A stretch of 13,545 bases of DNA, taken from contig JAAZCB010000976.1 in NCBI GenBank assembly GCA_012513545.1, forward strand, positions 1 to 13,545, given 5' to 3'. A program made the position numbers and the translations under genes. The notes beneath the pieces are model-generated. The model saw only the letters and a program-made list of their open reading frames with translations, was not told where the DNA came from and made no database searches. The stretch is from Clostridiaceae bacterium. GTDB taxonomy: Bacteria; Bacillota_A; Clostridia; Acetivibrionales; Acetivibrionaceae. This document shows, one piece after another, positions 1 to 6,645 of this stretch. Within the stretch, counting starts at the first letter, position 1; each line of letters begins with the position of its first letter.

Positions 1-5
1 TACGG

Positions 6-43
6 GTCGAATCAAACTCGCTTCGCTCAAACAGTGATTCGAC
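6..43. repeat. 9-bp inverted repeat with GCGAAGC-type loop
   Basis: Perfect arms GTCGAATCA-type at 6-14 and 35-43 flank a 20-nt spacer. The spacer contains CTCGCTTCGCTC, and a related string CTTCGCTTCG follows at about 49-58. It lies beyond the 3' end of the histidine kinase gene. There is no T-run after the dyad on the minus strand, so it is not a standard terminator. It may be a copy of a dispersed intergenic repeat, but other copies cannot be seen here. The rest of 1-148 has no supported gene. Confidence 0.4.
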
Positions 44-148
44 TTATCCTTCGCTTCGTTAACATTCTCTAAAGCCTTTATGCAATGTTCTTTCCATAAT
101 ATGGTTCACGATAATTAAATGCACCCCCACACCAGATTCATTACCGAA

Positions 149-1486
149 TTACAGGTTCAGAGAAACATAAACTGCAATGCCGTCAATGGTTGATTCTCCC
201 CAAATCTTACCTTTATGCAGTTCAACAATCTCCTTTGCAATAGAAAGCCCAATCCCGAACCCACCTGTTCCGGAGTTTCTTGCAGCGTCAGTCCTATAGA
301 ATTTGTCAAAAATTTTTAACAACTCGTTTTCTGCCAAAGTCTTGCCTCTATTGAATATACGGCATACAGCTGTTCTATTTTCGACATACAGGCTTACATC
401 AACCGTATCCGGCTTTCTGCTGTACTTTATCGCATTTGTAAGAATATTTTCGAATACTCTCGCTGCTTTTACAGCATCAATTTCAATGATAACCTCCTCT
501 CCGGGAGCATTATAAGCTATTGAAACCCCATGTTGCGCAGAAAAGGGCAGCATGCCCTCAACAACCTGACGCAAAAGTTCATTGAGTGAAATCATTGCTT
601 TCTCTAAAACCACTTCAGATCCGGTTATTAATGTGTATTCAAACAGATCATCTATCAAAATCTGAAGCCTGTGTGATTTCTCATCTATTATATCTATATA
701 TTTGTTTACAGTTTCGTCCTGCTTATATTTCTCTTTCAATAGTTTTGTATACCCGATAATTGATGTAAGTGGAGTTCTGAGATCATGAGATATATTGATA
801 ATCAACTCTTTTTTGCTCTTCTCAATCTGTTCTTCAACTTCCTTTTGCATCTTTAATTCACTCGTCATATAATTTATGTTTTGTGCAAGTAATGAGAATT
901 CATCCCTTCCTTTGACATCAGCCTTACAATTCAGATTACCTTTAGCTATCTCTTTAAGTACATTGGATAATTCACTGACATAATTCACCCAACTGTAGGT
1001 CAGCAATATAAATGTCAGAATGGAGACTATAATACCTACTAAAATAAGACTGGTTTCATCTCTTTTTACTATTATTCCGGATACAATTATATCATGTTTG
1101 TCATCAATTGGCTGAAAGTCATAATATCTGATTCTGTTACTTTTCGTATTATACGCCTTATTAGCTTCTTTCGCCAAATCTATCTGAATTTTTTTTATGT
1201 GGTTATTTGCCGGTGCTAATAATACATTTCCTGACTTGTCCGTAATAAATACTTCTATTGCCGGGTCGTAATAATAAAAGTTATCGTTAATAATTTGCTG
1301 CACATCACCCTTGTTGAAATAAGTCTCCTTAATATCTTCCATCAGGGGTTTACAGTATAGCGTAAAATCCTGAATACCATCGGAAAAATCCATTTTATTG
1401 GTCCTGACAACTCCATTTACAATTAAAAACGAAACAATTCCGGCAAGTAAGGAGATAAAGAACGCCAAAAAAAACTTAAGTCTCAT
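149..1486 (-). CDS. Membrane sensor histidine kinase (VanS-like, HAMP)
   Basis: Sensor kinase of a two-component pair with the response regulator just upstream. Counting from the ATG at 1486 (445 aa), it has a TM helix at about 5-25, an extracytoplasmic region of about 120 residues (26-146), a second TM at about 147-165, a HAMP linker at about 168-215, an H-box with SHDLRTPLTS (phosphoacceptor His about 234), an N-box with ENILTNAIKYS (about 346-356), and a G-box with GTGGFGIGLSIAKEIVELH (about 406-424). The order and motifs are typical of OmpR-partner class I kinases, and the C-terminal part resembles VanS-type kinases. A TTG at 1525 would overlap the regulator's stop and add 13 residues. 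I prefer the ATG 16 nt after that stop because the first TM then starts at a normal place, but neither start has a strong ribosome binding site. The signal sensed is unknown. Being last in the gene string after a RiPP cassette, it may sense the peptide or cell-envelope stress (inference). Confidence 0.9.
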   Translation of the reverse strand: MRLKFFLAFFISLLAGIVSFLIVNGVVRTNKMDFSDGIQDFTLYCKPLMEDIKETYFNKGDVQQIINDNFYYYDPAIEVFITDKSGNVLLAPANNHIKKIQIDLAKEANKAYNTKSNRIRYYDFQPIDDKHDIIVSGIIVKRDETSLILVGIIVSILTFILLTYSWVNYVSELSNVLKEIAKGNLNCKADVKGRDEFSLLAQNINYMTSELKMQKEVEEQIEKSKKELIINISHDLRTPLTSIIGYTKLLKEKYKQDETVNKYIDIIDEKSHRLQILIDDLFEYTLITGSEVVLEKAMISLNELLRQVVEGMLPFSAQHGVSIAYNAPGEEVIIEIDAVKAARVFENILTNAIKYSRKPDTVDVSLYVENRTAVCRIFNRGKTLAENELLKIFDKFYRTDAARNSGTGGFGIGLSIAKEIVELHKGKIWGESTIDGIAVYVSLNL

Positions 1487-1502
1487 TCCAATAATATATC
1501 TG

Positions 1503-2192
1503 CTACTTATCAATTTTGTATCCAACTCCCCAAACTGTTTTTATATACTTTGGATCTTTTGTGTTGTCTCCCAGCTTCTCTCTTAAATTCTTAATATGTG
1601 TCATTACTGTGGAATCGGATTCCAAAAACTCCTCTCCCCATATACATTGATATATTTTCCTGCTGCTGAATACCTTTCCCCTGTTCCTGCAAAGCAGTTT
1701 TAAAATCTCAAATTCCTTATTGGTCAGACTTAGTTCCTTTTCGTTCAGTTTAACACTGTGCGTGTCAAGGCTGATTACCAGATCATCTATAAAAATGTTT
1801 GAAGCTGTTGAAATATCTATATTTTTCAGATATCTTTTGAGCAGAGCCTTGACCCTTACGACAACTTCAAGCGGATTGAACGGTTTTGAGACATAGTCAT
1901 CTGCCCCGGTCAAAATACCAACAATTTTATCATTGGATTCACCCTTTGCAGAAAGCATAATTATTGGAATATCATACTTCTCCCGTATTTTTGAGCATAT
2001 TCTTATACCATCAATATCAGGTAGCATTATATCCAGTATAACCAACTGTACCTTGTGTACCTGTATTAATTCAAGTACATCTTTTCCATCTTCAGATTCA
2101 ATAACGGTAAAGCCTTCATTGTTAAGAAATATTTTAAGTAAATCTCTTATTTCCTTTTCATCATCTACAATAAGTATATTAGCCTTTTCCAT
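1503..2192 (-). CDS. OmpR/VanR-family response regulator
   Basis: DNA-binding response regulator of 229 aa. The receiver domain (about 1-120) shows the acidic pair VDDE (D10, D11), the phosphoacceptor in VILDIMLPD (D54), a conserved Ser in MLSAKG (S81) and Lys in SKPFNP (K103). The C-terminal winged helix (about 130-228) has SLTNKEFEILKLL and ends with the family signature VWGVGYKI. An upstream TTG at 2204 is in frame, but the ATG at 2192 is preceded by GGGGGA at a spacing of about 4 nt and starts directly with the usual receiver strand, so I choose it. The stop is 16 nt from the kinase ATG, so the two form one transcription unit. Its target is not shown by sequence. The GAAATTT repeats upstream of the RiPP promoter are candidates (inference). 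Confidence 0.92.
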   Translation of the reverse strand: MEKANILIVDDEKEIRDLLKIFLNNEGFTVIESEDGKDVLELIQVHKVQLVILDIMLPDIDGIRICSKIREKYDIPIIMLSAKGESNDKIVGILTGADDYVSKPFNPLEVVVRVKALLKRYLKNIDISTASNIFIDDLVISLDTHSVKLNEKELSLTNKEFEILKLLCRNRGKVFSSRKIYQCIWGEEFLESDSTVMTHIKNLREKLGDNTKDPKYIKTVWGVGYKIDK

Positions 2193-2222
2193 ATAGTCCC
2201 CCAAAATATTATGTATTTTCCT

Positions 2223-2399
2223 TCACATTCTAAAAGCCAAGAAATATTTTATTATGCCTGACATTAATACTGACAATTTCAGACTATCTTCAGGCGGTTT
2301 ACCTTTTCTAAAAAAACAAAACCTTATAAATAATTCTGTAATTGTTATCATTATAACAAAAAAAGTTGCAGGTTGAATAAATATATTTCCGGAATACAT
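2223..2399 (-). CDS. Small hydrophobic protein, 58 aa, unknown
   Basis: Unrecognised small ORF. From the ATG at 2399 it has a hydrophobic segment (FFVIMITITELFIRFCFF, about residues 13-30) followed by a basic stretch RKGKPPED and a second moderately hydrophobic end. It has no Shine-Dalgarno sequence of its own, but its ATG lies one base after the TGA of the 19-codon ORF at 2401-2460, an arrangement that would allow translational coupling. It ends about 30 nt before the response regulator ATG. Alternatively, the two small ORFs are halves of one frameshifted gene, or the region is a decayed remnant. No function is assigned. Confidence 0.35.
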   Translation of the reverse strand: MYSGNIFIQPATFFVIMITITELFIRFCFFRKGKPPEDSLKLSVLMSGIIKYFLAFRM

Positions 2400-2400
2400 C

Positions 2401-2460
2401 TCAAATACGTGATAACTGCTGCAGGTCCCGTTCAATGATAAAAGCAGTCAACTTCTTCAT
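2401..2460 (-). CDS. 19-codon leader ORF with strong RBS
   Basis: ATG at 2460 is preceded by AGAAGGTGG at 5-nt spacing, one of the better ribosome binding sites in this half of the window, yet the frame closes after 19 codons. The start MKKLTAFII looks like the beginning of a secreted or membrane protein, but it turns polar (ERDLQQ) and stops. It may be a leader peptide coupled to the 58-aa ORF, or the 5' part of a frameshifted gene. Nothing else supports function. Confidence 0.35.
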   Translation of the reverse strand: MKKLTAFIIERDLQQLSRI

Positions 2461-2497
2461 ATTAGCCACCTTCTGGATTTCACTGTCAGTAAATAAT

Positions 2498-2539
2498 ATT
2501 ATAGAATGTCATTATAAAGCTTTATACAAGAAATTCTAA
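2498..2539 (-). promoter_or_regulatory. Possible promoter for small ORFs and regulator-kinase pair
   Basis: On the minus strand TTAGAA at 2534-2539 is followed at 17 bp by TATAAT at 2511-2516. A second TATAAT lies at 2498-2503. The -10 boxes match consensus perfectly but the -35 is weak and the region is very AT-rich. It sits in the 395-bp gap between the CPBP gene and the response regulator, so the regulator and kinase may have their own transcript besides read-through from the RiPP genes. Confidence 0.35.
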
Positions 2540-2587
2540 ATTTTTTATTAAGAAAATAAAAAGTCGGCAAAAGGAAAATCGGCGCGG

Positions 2588-3460
2588 CTAATTTGTTCCG
2601 AATTTTATTACTTCCAATAAAAAAAACGCATTATAGAAACTGTGAATAAAGGCTGTGCTGAAAATGTTCCTTGTCTTTAGCCACCACATCCCAAAAAATG
2701 CACCTAATAAAAACTGCTGGCAAATAACACTGAAAATAGTGGCCGGCATATTGTGAAAGGTTGGTGAAGTCCATAATAGCAGTCTGTAGGGCACATGGTA
2801 TAAGGCAAATATTACTGACGAGAGTAATACGGTAGTTACCGGACTCTTAATAATTCTCTCCAGCCTTGACTGCAATATTCCTCTGAAGAAAAACTCTTCA
2901 GGAATAGCGTTAAAAATAAATACCAGGACAAACACAAAAATAAAAGACAGGCCCCCGGTTAAAAAATTAATACTCTTTTGTTCAAGGTATTTAATAAATA
3001 CAACAGGTATCAAAAAAGCTGATATTATAACGCATAATAGCAAGGTTTTCGGAAAATTCACGACAAATTCCTTAAAATCAAGACCTGATGATATAAAATT
3101 GTGGCCAAAAAATTTTGTTATTATATACGGGATAATAAACAGCAGAAATACATTTATGAAGTCGGATTGTACAAGACCATAAAATATATTAAAAAGGCTC
3201 CATATCATATACAGGACAAAATACCCCAGAAAGACTTTCAATTCTGTAGAATTATTCATACTTAAATTACCCGGCTCTTTGTCCTTCTTAATTACACCCA
3301 TTACAAATACAAGTATCAAAGTCATAAATAATAAAACAGCGAGCTCAGCTTTTGATTCTTTTGCAAATATAAAGCTCACAGAGTAGGCTAAAATCATCAG
3401 GAAAAGAAAAGGATTCATATGTTTTCTTTTATTCTTCTGAACTTGTGCATTTATATTCAT
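2588..3460 (-). CDS. CPBP-family intramembrane glutamic protease (Abi)
   Basis: Integral membrane protein of 290 aa of the CPBP (CAAX protease/bacteriocin-processing, Abi) family. The conserved motifs are present in order: EEFFFR (E188, E189, R193), FALYH (H222) and HSFYNA (H273, N277), set within about seven to eight hydrophobic helices. The ATG at 3460 has AGGGGAG about 7 nt upstream. It starts 45 nt after the M50 protease stop, indicating co-transcription. CPBP proteins of bacteriocin loci are implicated in leader processing, maturation or self-immunity. Which applies here cannot be told. Having a second membrane protease beside an M50 enzyme is notable. Family assignment is firm; the role is inferred from context. 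Confidence 0.9.
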   Translation of the reverse strand: MNINAQVQKNKRKHMNPFLFLMILAYSVSFIFAKESKAELAVLLFMTLILVFVMGVIKKDKEPGNLSMNNSTELKVFLGYFVLYMIWSLFNIFYGLVQSDFINVFLLFIIPYIITKFFGHNFISSGLDFKEFVVNFPKTLLLCVIISAFLIPVVFIKYLEQKSINFLTGGLSFIFVFVLVFIFNAIPEEFFFRGILQSRLERIIKSPVTTVLLSSVIFALYHVPYRLLLWTSPTFHNMPATIFSVICQQFLLGAFFGMWWLKTRNIFSTAFIHSFYNAFFLLEVIKFGTN

Positions 3461-3505
3461 TACTTGCTCCCCTTAATATTTTATATATATTTTTTTATAA
3501 ATACC

Positions 3506-4744
3506 TTAGTCTCTGTTTCCCTTTAAAACAGGTTTTAAGAAATTCCATAAAGCGCTTCTTAACATTAATGCAAAAAATATGACCGGCAGTACAACTAAAA
3601 GAGAATTGTTCAATCTTGACAGTATTAACGGTATGTTTCCTTGCTTTATGCTGCCGGCTAATAACCTTAAGGACTCAATAAGCACCTGCGGATAGACCAC
3701 CAGCTTCATCAAAAGGAATAATCCCAGAACAACAGCTCCCGCTGTAAACAGAAGGTACAATAGTATATAAGCATAGAAAACTCGTTTAAGACCTTTGCTC
3801 AGCTTTATATTAATTTTCAGATCAAGCCTTCTTTTCAGGAATAAGCATGCCAGATTGCGTTTTAGAAATTCAAATGCCCTTTTATCAACGTTTACAAGCC
3901 CTGACAAATCTGTTATTACCCAATACCCATCAAATCTTAAGACAGGATTTATATTTCCGATTATAGACACAATTACAAGCAATATTGCTATTTTCAAAGT
4001 GTCAGCATTAAAAAAGGCAAATACAGTTGAAACAACAAATACAAACAGTGCTTGAAAATATATACCTCCCAGGTCTGTTACCACTCTCTTTTTTCTGTCC
4101 AGTTTCCACGCATTGGATAAATCAGTAAAAAACACAGGCCTGAGCAAATATAAGCCGATACCCATATCTCCTACGGTAATTTTACAATACATTGCTGCAA
4201 CAGCATGTCCGATTTCGTGAACCAAAAATGAGAAAAATACTATCGCCAGAATTCCAAGAGAATCCATATTGTAAATGTTTATACTGTTTATGCTGCTGTA
4301 GATTCCCTGTCTTATCAGATAAACCTGCTGTAATAACAGTAATATTATTACAGTTACAACTACAGCTTTATTAAATAAAAAAGTAAGTGGTAAAAGAAGC
4401 CTCTCCAACTTCTTTCCATTAACAAGGGGAAAATGGAACCACAGCTTGCTTTCGTCCTTTTTGGCAACGGCTCTGCCATCTTCAATCAAGGAGTTGCTGA
4501 TAAGGTAGTCCTTTATAAAGCTGATTAAGTCCTCTTTTGACAAAACTATATGTTCTTGTTTCAATTCCTTTATTATTTCTTCAATTGTTCTTTCGCCATT
4601 GAATTTATCAATAATGGTTTTGGCCTGTTCTGACACCTTTAAATGCGTATTGTGAAAAAAGGACAGCACATAATAGCTTCCCGTCTCAGAAACATCCATT
4701 ACATTTTCTTCGTATTCCCTTACCTTAAGAAAATTGTACTCCAT
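3506..4744 (-). CDS. M50 site-2-type metalloprotease with N-terminal PqqD-like domain
   Basis: Predicted RiPP-associated membrane zinc protease, 412 aa from the ATG at 4744. Residues about 15-95 form a PqqD-like winged-helix (RiPP recognition element) region, with FFHNTHLKVSEQAKTIIDKF and ERTIEEIIKEL. Membrane segments follow at about 118-142 and 163-185. The second carries the zinc motif HEIGH (H176, E177, H180). NPVLRFDGYW (N266-W275) supplies the NPxxxxDG motif with the likely third ligand D272. Further helices lie at about 228-262, 325-348 and 381-397. A longer frame from ATG 4828 exists, but ATG 4744 has AGAGGG at about 4-nt spacing and begins where such proteins normally begin. Known relatives in radical SAM peptide loci (for example YydH beside YydFG) cleave the modified peptide. 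Here the domain fusion suggests it binds the precursor leader and cuts it at the membrane (inference). Confidence 0.88.
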   Translation of the reverse strand: MEYNFLKVREYEENVMDVSETGSYYVLSFFHNTHLKVSEQAKTIIDKFNGERTIEEIIKELKQEHIVLSKEDLISFIKDYLISNSLIEDGRAVAKKDESKLWFHFPLVNGKKLERLLLPLTFLFNKAVVVTVIILLLLQQVYLIRQGIYSSINSINIYNMDSLGILAIVFFSFLVHEIGHAVAAMYCKITVGDMGIGLYLLRPVFFTDLSNAWKLDRKKRVVTDLGGIYFQALFVFVVSTVFAFFNADTLKIAILLVIVSIIGNINPVLRFDGYWVITDLSGLVNVDKRAFEFLKRNLACLFLKRRLDLKINIKLSKGLKRVFYAYILLYLLFTAGAVVLGLFLLMKLVVYPQVLIESLRLLAGSIKQGNIPLILSRLNNSLLVVLPVIFFALMLRSALWNFLKPVLKGNRD

Positions 4745-4847
4745 AATACCCTCTAAGCAGCGAATCATAAGAAGTTTTAATATCCCGACAGCGATTACTA
4801 AGAAAGCACGGCCCTTGAAACGCTGCATAAACCAAAATCGATACGAA

Positions 4848-4855
4848 CTCCTTCC
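4848..4855 (-). promoter_or_regulatory. Strong Shine-Dalgarno without a well-spaced ATG
   Basis: GGAAGGAG overlaps the maturase stop codon. Downstream starts are poorly placed: ATT at 9 nt, TTG at 12 nt and ATG (4828) at 19 nt. The TTG opens a 36-codon frame ending at 4725, inside the M50 gene. ATG 4828 gives an N-terminally extended M50 protease. It may be a relic ribosome binding site or serve a non-canonical start. Confidence 0.4.
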
Positions 4856-6234
4856 TAGCAGTATTTTGCTATTATAAAGTCTTTAATACTTTCTATATAT
4901 TCAGCCAGAACATTCTCGGCATCATCACATACAGGCTCATCTATATTACCATTTACTTTTATTGCGGCGTAAGCGCACCCTCCCCCACAAAATGGTGCTA
5001 TCTTGCAGTCTCTGCATCTGGGTATTCTAAAAACATCTCTCCCCTCCCAGCTGTTTACTTTCTCCGGAATAAGTTCAATATTCTCATCGTATCTTCCTAT
5101 TGACAATTTAGGATCACCCACTGCTTCCGGGCATGCGTATATATATCCATCAGGTGTAAACACATAAAACTGAAGAATATTTGCTTCGCAGTAATGGAAG
5201 TTGTAATAAGAGTCTGCTTTCCAGTTCAAATTCAGAGATTTATTCAAATGCCCTAACACTCTGAACATGGCCAACTTAAAAAAGCTGTTGGAGGGGTCAT
5301 AATCAGGAAACTGCTCCAATGCCTTTTTTACAATCTGGTGCTCAGGCATTAAGTTATCCAGATTGTTACTGGCATGATGGTCAGTAACCGGCGCAATATC
5401 GCAGCGGAATATATCATTTTTTTTATTCCATCCGCGGGACTTGATAAACTCTACAAAATCCCTGAGCGTTTCAACATTTTCTCTGTCTACATTAACTCTG
5501 ACATTGGTTCTTGCTCCAATCTCCAGCAAGATATCTATTCCGTCACAAATTATGTCAAAGGTCCCCGATTTATCAATCCTGACCCTCCTTTTATCATGTA
5601 TATCTCTAATACTGTCGATTGTAATCTGAAAATTCAGTATATCCTTATATTTTAAGATAAGCTCCTTATAAGTATTTATGTGAGTTCCATTTGATATAAC
5701 TGTTATTTCCATTTCATTTTTCCGTGCAAATTCAAAGATTTTTTCATTTATTTCCCTTGTTGCAGGCAGCAGCGGTTCACCGCCAAACAGTTCAATAACC
5801 GCATGCCTGGGTCTGCGTTCAAGAGAAATTTTTTTGACATGTTTAAATATATTCTCAATTTGCGTATCTGTCATAATTTTCGAATTACATCGTACTTCTT
5901 CACTTTCAAAACAATAAGTGCATCTGAGGTTACATGCCATTGTCGGACAAATTACAAAACTTATTTTATTGTCAGTAAGCGTATTATAGACTTTTCTCTG
6001 CTTACAAAGAAAATCCGTTTCTTTTTCTTCCGATTCAAATAGATAACCTCTCCTCACTAAAGTATTGATCAATTCCTCATCAGCTTCATTTGTACGTTTT
6101 GTTTTCTGAATAGCCAGTATCGTATCCTTAGTTTTATTGTCAACTATATCGATAGCACCCGAAAGAGCATTCAGCAGAAGAGTATTATCATCATTGAGTT
6201 TATACATTGATAAGTATTTTGTAATTACCGCCAC
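4855..6234 (-). CDS. Radical SAM/SPASM peptide maturase
   Basis: Predicted RiPP-modifying enzyme of 459 aa. Residues about 1-75 look like the short winged-helix leader-binding region of SPASM maturases (LLLNALSGAIDIVD). The radical SAM cluster motif is C101-NLR-C105-TY-C108, followed by the GGEPLL motif (G151-L156) for SAM binding. The C-terminal SPASM domain fits the seven-cysteine rule exactly: C349-x13-G363-x4-C368, C407-x2-C410-x5-C416-x3-C420, and C436. It should therefore hold three 4Fe-4S clusters and form radical crosslinks on a peptide, such as the Cys thioethers of sacti- and ranthipeptides. The start is GTG at 6234, with GGGGGAG about 6 nt upstream. The adjacent upstream gene is the Cys-rich precursor. 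It may belong to the clostridial Cys-rich peptide maturase group (CcpM-like), but I cannot confirm this without a search. Confidence 0.93.
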   Translation of the reverse strand: MAVITKYLSMYKLNDDNTLLLNALSGAIDIVDNKTKDTILAIQKTKRTNEADEELINTLVRRGYLFESEEKETDFLCKQRKVYNTLTDNKISFVICPTMACNLRCTYCFESEEVRCNSKIMTDTQIENIFKHVKKISLERRPRHAVIELFGGEPLLPATREINEKIFEFARKNEMEITVISNGTHINTYKELILKYKDILNFQITIDSIRDIHDKRRVRIDKSGTFDIICDGIDILLEIGARTNVRVNVDRENVETLRDFVEFIKSRGWNKKNDIFRCDIAPVTDHHASNNLDNLMPEHQIVKKALEQFPDYDPSNSFFKLAMFRVLGHLNKSLNLNWKADSYYNFHYCEANILQFYVFTPDGYIYACPEAVGDPKLSIGRYDENIELIPEKVNSWEGRDVFRIPRCRDCKIAPFCGGGCAYAAIKVNGNIDEPVCDDAENVLAEYIESIKDFIIAKYC

Positions 6235-6252
6235 TAAAACTCCCCCTTTTTA

Positions 6253-6283
6253 AATATCCCCTCTTGAAACAAGAGGGGATATT
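6253..6283 (-). promoter_or_regulatory. 14-bp perfect hairpin between precursor and maturase
   Basis: Arms at 6253-6266 and 6270-6283 pair perfectly (14 bp, 3-nt loop). On the minus strand the stem is followed by a short T-run interrupted by A residues and then directly by the maturase ribosome binding site. It is thus not a full intrinsic terminator. Its place suggests partial termination or a processing/stability block that keeps precursor mRNA in excess over maturase mRNA, a common arrangement in RiPP operons (inference). Confidence 0.75.
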
Positions 6284-6341
6284 CCCATACGCACTCGCAA
6301 AAGTCAGTATTACCCGTAAATTCAAATTTTACTTACTATTA

Positions 6342-6488
6342 TTAGAATTTCAAACAGCATATCTTAAAACAGCAATCCCACAACTGAAAGCAACAACCGG
6401 GAGTTAAGCTGGTATATTCTTCTCTCTGTTCTAATTTTTCTACAGTAATATTTGACCACAATTGCTCATCCTTGTTAATGGATTTCAT
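6342..6488 (-). CDS. Cys-rich RiPP precursor peptide, 48 aa
   Basis: Small gene encoding a probable substrate of the adjacent radical SAM maturase. ATG at 6488 is preceded by GAAGGGGGGG at about 7-nt spacing (6496-6505), a strong ribosome binding site. The N-terminal part (residues 1-30) is polar and acidic, with charged EKLEQREE, as in leader peptides. After TPG (29-31) the core is CCFQLWDCCFKICCLKF, holding all six cysteines as three vicinal pairs at 32/33, 39/40 and 44/45, spaced by 5 and 3 residues and rich in aromatics (F34, W37, F41, F48). No signal peptide is seen. It follows a consensus promoter and is 107 nt upstream of the maturase. I do not recognise the family. The Cys count equals that of SCIFF peptides, but the clustered pattern differs. 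It might be related to clostridial CLI_3235 or Clo7bot-type Cys-rich peptides. The likely product is a thioether-crosslinked peptide used as bacteriocin or signal (inference). Confidence 0.85.
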   Translation of the reverse strand: MKSINKDEQLWSNITVEKLEQREEYTSLTPGCCFQLWDCCFKICCLKF

Positions 6489-6547
6489 AATAATACCCCC
6501 CCTTCAACTGCCTCTTTATACTAATCTGTCTAATTTTGCGAGTACTC

Positions 6548-6576
6548 TATTAACCATTATGGTTATTTTATGTCAA
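6548..6576 (-). promoter_or_regulatory. Possible second promoter with 15-bp palindrome
   Basis: On the minus strand TTGACA at 6571-6576 is followed at exactly 17 bp by TTAATA at 6548-6553. The spacer and part of the -10 coincide with the perfect dyad TAACCAT-T-ATGGTTA at 6551-6565. A dimeric protein bound here would block this promoter or elongation from the upstream one, so the palindrome is a candidate operator for the precursor gene. The -35 is consensus and the -10 weak. Confidence 0.45.
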
Positions 6577-6606
6577 TCAGCCATTTTCCCTTCATCTGTG
6601 ATACTT

Positions 6607-6635
6607 ATTGTATATTTTCACAAAAATACTGTCAA
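6607..6635 (-). promoter_or_regulatory. Consensus sigma-A promoter of the RiPP genes
   Basis: Minus-strand TTGACA at 6630-6635, 17-bp spacer, then TACAAT at 6607-6612. Transcription would start near 6600, leaving a 5' leader of about 110 nt before the precursor ATG. This is the best promoter match seen in the window and faces the precursor gene. Confidence 0.75.
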
Positions 6636-6645
6636 GATTTTCTAT

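Noticed and set aside
4745..4828. Hydrophobic 28-residue N-terminal extension of the M50 protease from ATG 4828
   Set aside because: The nearest Shine-Dalgarno is 19 nt away, while ATG 4744 has a well-spaced one and fits the usual beginning of the PqqD-like domain.
6251..6289. Short minus-strand ATG frame inside the 6253-6283 hairpin
   Set aside because: Twelve codons, no ribosome binding site, and explained by the hairpin sequence.
6342..6488. Assignment of the precursor as SCIFF (six Cys in about forty-five residues)
   Set aside because: The Cys number and length agree, but SCIFF cysteines are spread singly through the peptide. Here they form three adjacent pairs at the C-terminus and the leader does not resemble the conserved SCIFF start.
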